From the NCBI GenBank assembly GCA_031290325.1, contig JAITNU010000154.1:1-15887 (forward strand): DNA of 15,887 nt, given 5' to 3'. Position 1 is the first letter of the stretch. Every line of letters begins with the position of its first letter. This document shows, in pieces, positions 6,585-13,185 of this stretch. The translations under genes were made by a program, and so were the position numbers. This stretch comes from Treponema sp. (lineage in GTDB: Bacteria > Spirochaetota > Spirochaetia > Treponematales > Breznakiellaceae). A model generated the notes under the pieces. That model ran no database searches, was not told where the DNA came from, and was given only the letters and a program-made list of their open reading frames with translations.

Positions 6585-7595
6585 ATGAAACAAAACTTCA
6601 GGCTGGTTGTATGTATGAGTCTGTTGGTCGTGCTGGCTGGTCCGGTCTTTGCCCAAAAAAAGGTGGTTACCATTAAACTGGCATCCATAGTTCCGGAAAA
6701 TACCCCCTGGGGCATGGCGTTAACCAAGCTGGCCCGTGACTGGAGCACGGTAACCAATGGTGAGGTGGAACTCAAGGTATATCATAATGGGGTCGCAGGA
6801 AGCGAACAGGATGTGCTGAGAAAATTAAAACAAAATCAGATCCAGGCTGGTGTTTTCAGTTCCGTTGGCATGAGCACCATTTCCTCTAAAATCATGACGG
6901 TGAGCTCTCCCTTTCTTATCAGGACTGATGCCGAATTGGATCTGGTCCTGAAGGAGCTGAAACAGGAACTGGAACAGGAGTTTATCGACCAGAAGTTTCA
7001 ACCTCTGACCTGGGCCCTGGCCGGCTGGGTCAAATTCTTTTCCCGATCCCCGGTTTTTGTTCCTGCAGACTTAAAAAAGCAAAAAGTGGGGACCGCTTCT
7101 GATCAGCCTGAATTGATGCAGACCTTCAAAACCATGGGATACCAAATGGTGCCGGTAGAACTCAACGAGGTACTCATCAGCCTGAACAGCGGTATGATCG
7201 ATGCGGTGTACCAAAGCCCGTTGGCAGCCGGCGGCTTTCAGTTCTTTGGGATAGCCAAGAATATGGCCTCCATCAATCTCGCCCCCATGATGGGAAGTAT
7301 TATTATAAACCAGCGGGGCTGGCGGGCCATCCCGGATCAATATAAAGACAAGCTGCTTGAACTTGGGGGGCAGCTTTCTAAAGATATGAATACGTCTATT
7401 CTGAAACTCGAAGCCGATGCCATAGCAACTATGTTAAACTACGGACTCATTATCAATTCGGTAAGCCCTGAACAGACCCAGTTATGGTACACTGATGTGG
7501 AACAGGCCATGCCGCGCCTTTTGGGAAAAACCTTTGACAGGGAATTATACGGAAAGATTCAAACCCTCCTGGGGAACTATCGGAACAGGCGGTAA
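6585..7595 (+). CDS. tatP: TRAP transporter solute-binding protein (DctP family, TatP-like)
   Basis: A 336-residue periplasmic substrate-binding protein that hands ligand to the TRAP permease. The N-terminus has a signal peptide (LLVVLAGPVFA, likely cut before QKK at residue 24). There is no lipobox cysteine, so it looks soluble. DctP-family landmarks follow: KLASIVPENTPWG (31-43), F-S-R-S-P-V and PADLKKQKV (160-168), ELNEVLISLNSGMIDAVYQSP (192-212) and WRAIPDQYKDKL (246-257). Most DctP proteins have an Arg after 'PADLKGLKI' that binds the ligand carboxylate; here that position is Gly169 (KVGTASD), so the ligand may not be a typical carboxylate. The gene lies between tatT and the permease, and its TAA stop overlaps the permease ATG by one base. 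A longer start at 6561 adds eight residues. Confidence 0.88.
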   Translation: MKQNFRLVVCMSLLVVLAGPVFAQKKVVTIKLASIVPENTPWGMALTKLARDWSTVTNGEVELKVYHNGVAGSEQDVLRKLKQNQIQAGVFSSVGMSTISSKIMTVSSPFLIRTDAELDLVLKELKQELEQEFIDQKFQPLTWALAGWVKFFSRSPVFVPADLKKQKVGTASDQPELMQTFKTMGYQMVPVELNEVLISLNSGMIDAVYQSPLAAGGFQFFGIAKNMASINLAPMMGSIIINQRGWRAIPDQYKDKLLELGGQLSKDMNTSILKLEADAIATMLNYGLIINSVSPEQTQLWYTDVEQAMPRLLGKTFDRELYGKIQTLLGNYRNRR

Positions 7596-9469
7596 TGTTG
7601 ATGGGGGGGAATAAAAAACAATCGATCCTCTGGACCATTGAAGAGGGGATTTGTTATCTCTGTTTAGGGTGTCTTGCCCTGCTCCCCTTTGCGGAAACAG
7701 TGGCCCGGATCTGTTTCAAAACCGGGGTACCTGCTTCTGCAGTGCTTATGGTTCATTGTCTGCTGGCCCTGGGCCTCTTATCCGGTATGATCACCACGAG
7801 GAATGGGGAGCATCTTTCCATAGCCCTGGCCCAGTATTATCTCAAAGATCGATTCAAAACCCCGCTGTTGATTGCTACCAACCTGTTATCCGCCTTTGTG
7901 GTTACCATCATCGCCTGGTGCGGGGCCGCCTTTGTGTCCATTGCGCTCTCGCCCTGGCAGATGATCGGGTTTATCCCGGATCAGGTCTTCGCCCTGGTCA
8001 TCCCTATCGGTTACGGCATTATCGCCTTTCGTTTCGCCCGTATGACCCCGGTACGGGGAGCGGCCCGGTGTCTGCCGGTTCTGGCCCTGGTGCTGGGCAC
8101 CGTCTGTTCCCTGCCGGCGGTCGCAAAACTGATCTGGGGGTTCGATGTCCCCGATGCGGTGTATGCCCTCACCGATGCCCTTGTTACCCTGGCCAATTAT
8201 GTAAAAGTACCGGCAGTCGTCATCTTCCTCCTCGCGGCCCTGGCAGGGACCCCCCTCTTTGTCGTCATGGGTGGCATGGCCCTCCTCCTGCTCCTGGCTT
8301 CAGGAGGGGAAATCGACGTGGTGGCGAATCAGATCTACACCGGGCTTACCCAGAGCAGCTTCATCGCTATTCCCCTCTTTACCCTGGCGGGGTTCTTCCT
8401 CTCTGAAAGTAAGGCCGGGGAACGGCTGGTCCATACCTTCAGGAGCTTCTTCAGTTGGCTTCCCGGGGGCATGATCATCGCCACCGTGGTGATCTGTGCG
8501 TTCTTTACCTCCTTTACCGGTGCGTCGGGGGTTACTATCCTCGCCCTGGGGGGTATCCTCTATACCATTCTGACTGAGCATGTCCGCTACCCGGAACGCT
8601 TTTCCATCGGGCTTTTAACCTCTGTGGGGAGCATCGGGTTGCTCTTCCCCCCAAGTCTCCCCCTCATCCTGGTGGGGGCAAAGACCCAGACCAATATCAT
8701 CCACATGTTCCTGGGGGGCATTTTCCCTGGGTTGCTCCTGATATTGGCGGTGATTATTTTCGGCATCATCATATCAATCAAAATAAAGATCCCGGTTAGG
8801 CCCTTTGACCTCAAAACAGCCTTTTCTGCATTAAAACAGTCGGTGTTTGAAATCCTGCTGCCGGTTTTCCTCATTGCAGGTTATTTTTCCGGGCTGCTTT
8901 CCCTCATCGAAATCGGCGCCGTGGCAGTGATATACCTGTTTATTGTGGAGGTCTTTATCCACCGGGATATCAAGCTGGCCGCCGTGCCCCAGGTGTTCCG
9001 CAAGGCCATTCCCATCATCGGGGGGGTCCTTTCCATCCTGGCCCTGTCCCAAGCCCTCTCCTACTACATCGTAGACACCCAGGTGCCGGAGAACCTGGTC
9101 CGGTGGATGCAAAGCGCCATTCACTCAAAATACCTCTTCCTGCTGATCCTCAATCTGGCGCTCCTGGTGGTGGGCTGCCTCATGGACATCTTTTCCGCCA
9201 TCCTCATCGTGCTGCCCCTGGTGGCGCCTCTGGGTGTGGCCTATGGGATCGATCCGGTCCATCTGGGGATTATCTTCATCACCAACCTGGAAGTGGGCTT
9301 CATGACCCCCCCCGTGGGGATGAACCTCTTCCTCGCGGCCTACCGTTTCGAGAAACCCTTTGTGGATATCTGCCGCTATGTGTTCCCTTTTCTCTTCATC
9401 CAGATTGTGGTGGTTATCCTGGTAACGTATGTGCCCTGGCTTTCGACCTACCTGACACGTTTCTTCTGA
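7595..9469 (+). CDS. Fused TRAP transporter permease, DctQ-DctM (TP0958-like)
   Basis: A 624-residue inner-membrane protein joining the small and large TRAP permease subunits. Residues 1 to about 185 are the DctQ-like part, with about five hydrophobic segments and the R-N-G-E-H-L-S-I-A hallmark (69-77). Residues from about 205 onward are the DctM transport domain of the ion-transporter superfamily, with LAGTPLFVVMGG (216-227), IAIPLFTLAGFFLSES (257-272), SFTGASGVTILALGG (306-320), GLLFPPSLPLILVG (348-361), GGIFPGL (374-380) and, near the C-terminus, MTPPVGMNLFLAA. It imports TatP-bound ligand using a sodium or proton gradient. Translation is coupled: TAATG overlap with tatP. An internal ATG at 7601 is an alternative start. 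The fused form agrees with the treponemal TPAT permease. Confidence 0.92.
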   Translation: MLMGGNKKQSILWTIEEGICYLCLGCLALLPFAETVARICFKTGVPASAVLMVHCLLALGLLSGMITTRNGEHLSIALAQYYLKDRFKTPLLIATNLLSAFVVTIIAWCGAAFVSIALSPWQMIGFIPDQVFALVIPIGYGIIAFRFARMTPVRGAARCLPVLALVLGTVCSLPAVAKLIWGFDVPDAVYALTDALVTLANYVKVPAVVIFLLAALAGTPLFVVMGGMALLLLLASGGEIDVVANQIYTGLTQSSFIAIPLFTLAGFFLSESKAGERLVHTFRSFFSWLPGGMIIATVVICAFFTSFTGASGVTILALGGILYTILTEHVRYPERFSIGLLTSVGSIGLLFPPSLPLILVGAKTQTNIIHMFLGGIFPGLLLILAVIIFGIIISIKIKIPVRPFDLKTAFSALKQSVFEILLPVFLIAGYFSGLLSLIEIGAVAVIYLFIVEVFIHRDIKLAAVPQVFRKAIPIIGGVLSILALSQALSYYIVDTQVPENLVRWMQSAIHSKYLFLLILNLALLVVGCLMDIFSAILIVLPLVAPLGVAYGIDPVHLGIIFITNLEVGFMTPPVGMNLFLAAYRFEKPFVDICRYVFPFLFIQIVVVILVTYVPWLSTYLTRFF

Positions 9470-9504
9470 GGCAGCCCTGGAGGGGTTTGTGTATCTATGT
9501 ATAG

Positions 9505-9511
9505 AGAGGAG
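9505..9511 (+). promoter_or_regulatory. RBS selecting the racemase start at 9521
   Basis: AGAGGAG lies nine bases before ATG 9521. An earlier in-frame ATG at 9497 would add MYREERLA, whose codons are this very ribosome binding site, so 9521 is the likely start. Confidence 0.7.
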
Positions 9512-9520
9512 CGTTTAGCA

Positions 9521-10306
9521 ATGGAAGGGATCATTGGTATTATCGGGGGAGTCGGGCCTTACGCGGGGCTTGATTTCCTGCGGAATATATGCAATAATAC
9601 CCGTGCGGTTAAAGACCAGGATCATATTAACAGCCTCTTAGTTTCCTGCCCTTCGTTGATCCCTGATCGTACCGCGTTTTTGCTGGGAGATGAAAAAGAC
9701 AATCCGGCTTATGGTATGGTTACCTGTGCGAAGATGCTCTATGATGCGGGGGCACGGTATGTCAGTGTGGCCTGTAATACCGCCCATGCAGGGCGTATTT
9801 TTACGCCCTTCTGCACTATGGTTGAGCGGTTTGAGGGTCTTACTATCGTTAATATGCTTGAAACCTGCGTCGTTTATGTTAAAACGCGGTTGCAGGTCCA
9901 CCGTATTGGGCTTTTAGCGACTAAGGGGACCTATACAAGTGGCGTGTACCACGAGTATTTCAGGGAGGAGGAGGGGTTTACGCTGATGGAACCTGCTGCG
10001 GCAGAGCAGGAAGCCATCCATGCGGCTATCTATAACGAAACCTTCGGGATCAAAGCCCATTCCGCGCCGGTAACGGTCCAGGCAAAAATCATCCTGCAAG
10101 AGGCCATCACCGCCCTGGCTGGACGAGGGGCTGAGGCGGTTATCCTCGGGTGTACTGAACTGCCCCTGGCAGTAAGCCCCTCAAAGGGGGGCCTGCCGTT
10201 GCTTGATCCGGGTTTGCTGACCGCGCGGCGCTTAATTGAGCTGATCGCCCCTGAAAAACTGTCCCCTGCGGTGCGCTGCAGAACAGAACCGGCTTTTCGC
10301 TCCTGA
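9521..10306 (+). CDS. Aspartate/glutamate racemase family protein (probable aspartate racemase)
   Basis: A 261-residue cofactor-independent racemase of the Asp/Glu racemase superfamily, which flips amino-acid stereochemistry with two opposed cysteines. Both are present: Cys85 in VACNTAHA (83-90) and Cys211 in LGCTELPLAV (209-218). The N-terminus has the family phosphate-like loop IGIIGGVGPYAGLDFL (5-20), and the N-P-A-Y-G-M segment (61-66) resembles aspartate racemases rather than MurI. It is therefore better called aspartate racemase-like than glutamate racemase, though substrates in this family vary (Asp, Glu, hydantoins, other amino acids). It lies 51 bases after the permease gene with no visible promoter or terminator, so it is probably in the TRAP operon. 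It is followed 45 bases later by an acidic amino-acid symporter, which supports an amino-acid substrate. The last ~12 residues are non-conserved looking. Confidence 0.85.
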   Translation: MEGIIGIIGGVGPYAGLDFLRNICNNTRAVKDQDHINSLLVSCPSLIPDRTAFLLGDEKDNPAYGMVTCAKMLYDAGARYVSVACNTAHAGRIFTPFCTMVERFEGLTIVNMLETCVVYVKTRLQVHRIGLLATKGTYTSGVYHEYFREEEGFTLMEPAAAEQEAIHAAIYNETFGIKAHSAPVTVQAKIILQEAITALAGRGAEAVILGCTELPLAVSPSKGGLPLLDPGLLTARRLIELIAPEKLSPAVRCRTEPAFRS

Positions 10307-10351
10307 TATTCAGGAGGAAGCATATATTTTGAAGGTATAGGAGTATTTTAG

Positions 10352-11659
10352 ATGGGAAAAAAAGGTAAACAGAACAAAGAAGCGGCTCGGAAGCACTGGT
10401 ATAGCTGGTACTTTGAGTTCAATTTGCTGTACCGGATCCTTATTGGTCTCGTACTTGGTATAATCCTGGGACTCCTGTTCAGGGAGAAGATACTCTGGAT
10501 AGCACCCTTGGGAGACCTCTTTGTCAGGCTCCTCAAGATGATCATGATGCCGATCATCCTCTCGACCCTTATCGTAGGGGCCTCTTCGGTCAGCCCTGCC
10601 AATCTCGGCAGAGTCGGTATCAGGGTTATCCTGTTTTACCTCCTCACCTCTGCGGTTGCCGTGATTATCGGCCTCCTGATGGGCGCTGTTTTTCAGCCTT
10701 CCGCGGAACTGGCTGGCTTTGCCGAAGCTGCGGGAAAGGAAGCCGCTGCCCCCTCATTGACCCAGACGCTGCTCAATATTATTCCCACCAGCATCGCCCA
10801 AGTCGTGGTCAGCGAGACGATTCTCGCCGTGATTTTCGTGTCCCTGATCTTCGGCATCGGGATTTCCTATTTGCGGGTTTCTCCTGACAAACGGCTCAAG
10901 AACGCTGGCGAAACCCTGTTTACGATCTTTGACGGGACTGCGGAAGTGATGATGCTGATCATCAAGGGGATCATGCAGTACGCGCCCATTGGGGTGCTGG
11001 CCCTGGTGTCGGTGGTCTTTGCCACCAATGGCCCCAAGGTGGTCGGTTCCCTGGGTATCGTAACAGCGGCTTGTTTTATCGGGTACGCGATCCATATTAT
11101 CGTGGTCTATGGGGGCTTGGTTAAAGTGTATGGCGGCCTGAACATCAAACGGTATTTTAAGGATGCCAAAGATCCCTTTATTACCGCCTTTGTAACGAGA
11201 AGTTCCAATGGAACCCTGCCGGTGACCATGGAAGCAGCGGAAAATCTCGGGGTTCCCAAGGATATTTACGCCTTCTCCCTGCCCCTGGGTGCAACTATCA
11301 ACATGGACGGAACGGCCATCTACCAGGGGGTATGCGCCACCTTTATCGCCCTTTCGGTATGGGGACATGGCTTTAGCCTCGTGCAGATGGGGATCATTGT
11401 GGTTACCGCAACCCTGGCCTCAATTGGTACTGCTGGTATTCCCGGGGCAGGTGCCATCATGCTCCTGCTGGTGCTCGATGCGGTTGGCCTGCCGGTTACT
11501 GCAGGAAGCGCGGTTGCAGGTGCTTACGCCATGATCCTGGGCATTGACGCGCTCCTGGACATGGGACGGACGGCGCTGAATGTTACCGGTGATCTTGCCT
11601 GTACCACCATTGTGGCCAAAAAGATGAAGGAACTCAACTTAGCGAAGTGGAAAGCATAG
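10352..11659 (+). CDS. Dicarboxylate/amino acid:cation symporter (DAACS, GltP/GltPh-like)
   Basis: A 435-residue inner-membrane symporter of the DAACS (SLC1/GltPh) family, which takes up glutamate, aspartate or C4-dicarboxylates with Na+ or H+. Signatures: PIILSTLIVGAS near the N-terminus, the HP1 hairpin motif RSSNGTLPV, the TM7 motif NMDGTA, the HP2 hairpin IGTAGIPGAGAI, and the TM8 motif GIDALLDMGRTALNVTGD (397-414). The TM8 residues equal to GltPh Asp390, Asp394, Arg397, Asn401 and Asp405 are all kept (Asp399, Asp403, Arg406, Asn410, Asp414). The Arg normally binds the side-chain carboxylate, so an acidic substrate is favoured. HP1 has SSN in place of the usual SSS. The start has AGGAG at 10339-10343. 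The preceding racemase gene suggests uptake linked to D/L interconversion of Asp or Glu. A probable terminator overlaps the 3' end. Confidence 0.92.
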   Translation: MGKKGKQNKEAARKHWYSWYFEFNLLYRILIGLVLGIILGLLFREKILWIAPLGDLFVRLLKMIMMPIILSTLIVGASSVSPANLGRVGIRVILFYLLTSAVAVIIGLLMGAVFQPSAELAGFAEAAGKEAAAPSLTQTLLNIIPTSIAQVVVSETILAVIFVSLIFGIGISYLRVSPDKRLKNAGETLFTIFDGTAEVMMLIIKGIMQYAPIGVLALVSVVFATNGPKVVGSLGIVTAACFIGYAIHIIVVYGGLVKVYGGLNIKRYFKDAKDPFITAFVTRSSNGTLPVTMEAAENLGVPKDIYAFSLPLGATINMDGTAIYQGVCATFIALSVWGHGFSLVQMGIIVVTATLASIGTAGIPGAGAIMLLLVLDAVGLPVTAGSAVAGAYAMILGIDALLDMGRTALNVTGDLACTTIVAKKMKELNLAKWKA

Positions 11660-11672
11660 GCTTCGTTTTTTT
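11641..11672 (+). terminator. Probable intrinsic terminator across the symporter stop codon
   Basis: AGCGAAGT (11641-11648) pairs with GCTTCGTT (11660-11667), giving eight pairs including two G-T wobbles. The loop is 11 bases, and T7 runs from 11666 to 11672, followed by two more T7 runs. The left arm encodes the last symporter residues and the loop holds the TAG stop. The stem is AT/wobble-weak, so termination may be partial. Confidence 0.5.
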
Positions 11673-11696
11673 ATTTTTTTCTATTTTTTTCTATTT
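11672..11696 (+). repeat. Tandem 10-bp repeat with phased T7 tracts
   Basis: TATTTTTTTC occurs twice in tandem (11672-11681 and 11682-11691) and then starts a third time (TATTT). The T7 tracts at 11674-11680 and 11684-11690 are one helical turn apart, with another T7 at 11666-11672. Phased A/T tracts bend DNA, and such runs are also prone to slippage. The repeat ends just before the SD (AAGGA, 11698-11702) of the next gene. Confidence 0.75.
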
Positions 11697-11710
11697 AAAG
11701 GAACAGATTC

Positions 11711-13165
11711 ATGATTGATTTAACTATTAACAAAGCAGTTCTTGCAAAGAACATCAAAAAAGCAAAGGAAAAAGGGCTTATCATCCCCACTTTTGCCCAG
11801 ATGCGGGATCCGGAGCTGGTCCCGGAACAGATAAAAGCCCGGTTGAAACATACCGGTCTGTGGGATGTGGATCCACTGAATCTGTTCAGAATAACCTGGA
11901 AAAACGAAGGGAAAGATGGCCTCTACGGAGCGCCTAACTGCATTGAGCTTCCTTCAGAGCTTACCGGTGTGGAAGCCCGGATCATCTGCATGATAGGAAA
12001 GTTCTTTCCTACCGGCTGTCACAAAGTGGGGGCCGCCTTCGGCTGCCTCGTGCCCCGGCTCGTTACCGGACAGTTCGACGCGACCACGCAGAAGGCGGTC
12101 TGGCCCTCCACGGGGAATTACTGCCGGGGAGGAGCCTTCAACTCCAAGCTCCTGGCAGTCGATTCGGTGGCCATTCTCCCTGAGGGCATGAGCCGGGAGC
12201 GCTTCCAGTGGCTCTCCACCATCGCCGGTGAAATTATCGCCACCCCGGGGACCGAATCCAATGTGAAAGAGATATTTGACAAGACCCACGAGCTGCGGGC
12301 CACCCGGAAGGATGTCCTCATTTTCAATCAGTTTGAGGAAATGGGGAATTACCTCTGGCACTATACGGTTACCGGTAGCGCCATTGCCGAAGCCTTTGAA
12401 AGCATCAAAGGCAAGGAGGGTAACTTCGCAGGGGTCTGCTTTACCTCCGGCTCTGCAGGAACCCTGGCAAGCGGCGATTACCTCAAACAGCAATACCCCT
12501 ACAGCAGGATCGCTGTGGGAGAGGCCCTGCAATGCCCCACGATCCTCAACAACGGCTTTGGCAGCCATCGGATTGAAGGCATCGGGGACAAACACATCCC
12601 CTGGGTGCACAACGTCAAGAACACCGACATGGCCATTGCCATTGACGACCATGACTCCATGTCGCTGCTGCGGCTCTTCAACGAAGAAGCAGGGAAGGAA
12701 TATTTGGTAAAGGAAGCGGGACTTGCCCCGGAACAAGTTGCGGCGCTTGCCTACATGGGGATATCTGGTATATCGAACGTGCTCTGCGCCATCAAATTTG
12801 CCAAATACTACGAGCTTACAGGAAAGGACGTGGTTGCCACGGTACTCACCGACTCGGTGGAGATGTACCGTTCCCGGCTCACCGAACTGAGCGCCGAACT
12901 GGGAGCATACCGGTACATCGACGCGGCGGTGGACTTTGCGGCAAGCCTCAGGGGTGAAGGCACGGACAACATGCTGGAACTCACCTATCCCGAACGTAAG
13001 CGGGTGCACAACCTCAAGTATTACACCTGGGTTGAACAGCAGGGACGCAGTATGGAAGAACTGGATGACCAGTGGTACCACCAGGAAAAATCCTTCCTGG
13101 GAGTACAAAAACAGGCTGACGCCATCGACGCGTTAATAACCGAGTTTAATGATAGAAGGGAGTGA
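11711..13165 (+). CDS. Uncharacterised fold-type II PLP-dependent enzyme (cysteine/threonine synthase-like fold)
   Basis: A 484-residue cytoplasmic enzyme resembling proteins often labelled 'pyridoxal-5'-phosphate-dependent protein beta subunit'. Fold-type II features are visible: the likely Schiff-base lysine Lys105 in TGCHKVGAAFGC (101-112), the asparagine loop PSTGNYCRGGA (132-142) and the phosphate-binding Gly-rich loop SGSAGT (246-251). About 90 residues precede the catalytic lysine, longer than in cysteine synthase (~40), and there is a long C-terminal part (about 350-484) with no obvious regulatory domain. The reaction is unknown: lyase, synthase or deaminase chemistry on a small amino acid is possible. 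The start is supported by AAGGA eight bases upstream. It is followed, with 20 bases between, by a second fold-type II enzyme (threonine synthase type). No canonical cysteine-synthase substrate loop was recognised. Confidence 0.75.
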   Translation: MIDLTINKAVLAKNIKKAKEKGLIIPTFAQMRDPELVPEQIKARLKHTGLWDVDPLNLFRITWKNEGKDGLYGAPNCIELPSELTGVEARIICMIGKFFPTGCHKVGAAFGCLVPRLVTGQFDATTQKAVWPSTGNYCRGGAFNSKLLAVDSVAILPEGMSRERFQWLSTIAGEIIATPGTESNVKEIFDKTHELRATRKDVLIFNQFEEMGNYLWHYTVTGSAIAEAFESIKGKEGNFAGVCFTSGSAGTLASGDYLKQQYPYSRIAVGEALQCPTILNNGFGSHRIEGIGDKHIPWVHNVKNTDMAIAIDDHDSMSLLRLFNEEAGKEYLVKEAGLAPEQVAALAYMGISGISNVLCAIKFAKYYELTGKDVVATVLTDSVEMYRSRLTELSAELGAYRYIDAAVDFAASLRGEGTDNMLELTYPERKRVHNLKYYTWVEQQGRSMEELDDQWYHQEKSFLGVQKQADAIDALITEFNDRRE

Positions 13166-13173
13166 GTTGCATG

Positions 13174-13179
13174 GGAGGT
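13174..13179 (+). promoter_or_regulatory. RBS selecting the threonine synthase-type gene start at 13186
   Basis: GGAGGT lies six bases before ATG 13186. Earlier in-frame starts, GTG 13162 (overlapping the previous stop) and ATG 13171, would translate through this site and add only SCMGGGR-like residues, so 13186 is preferred. Confidence 0.6.
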
Positions 13180-13185
13180 GGTAGG

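Noticed and set aside
11954..13108. Long open frame on the minus strand opposite the PLP enzyme
   Set aside because: Antisense shadow of a gene with clear PLP motifs; His/Gly/Pro-heavy composition and no RBS or domain.
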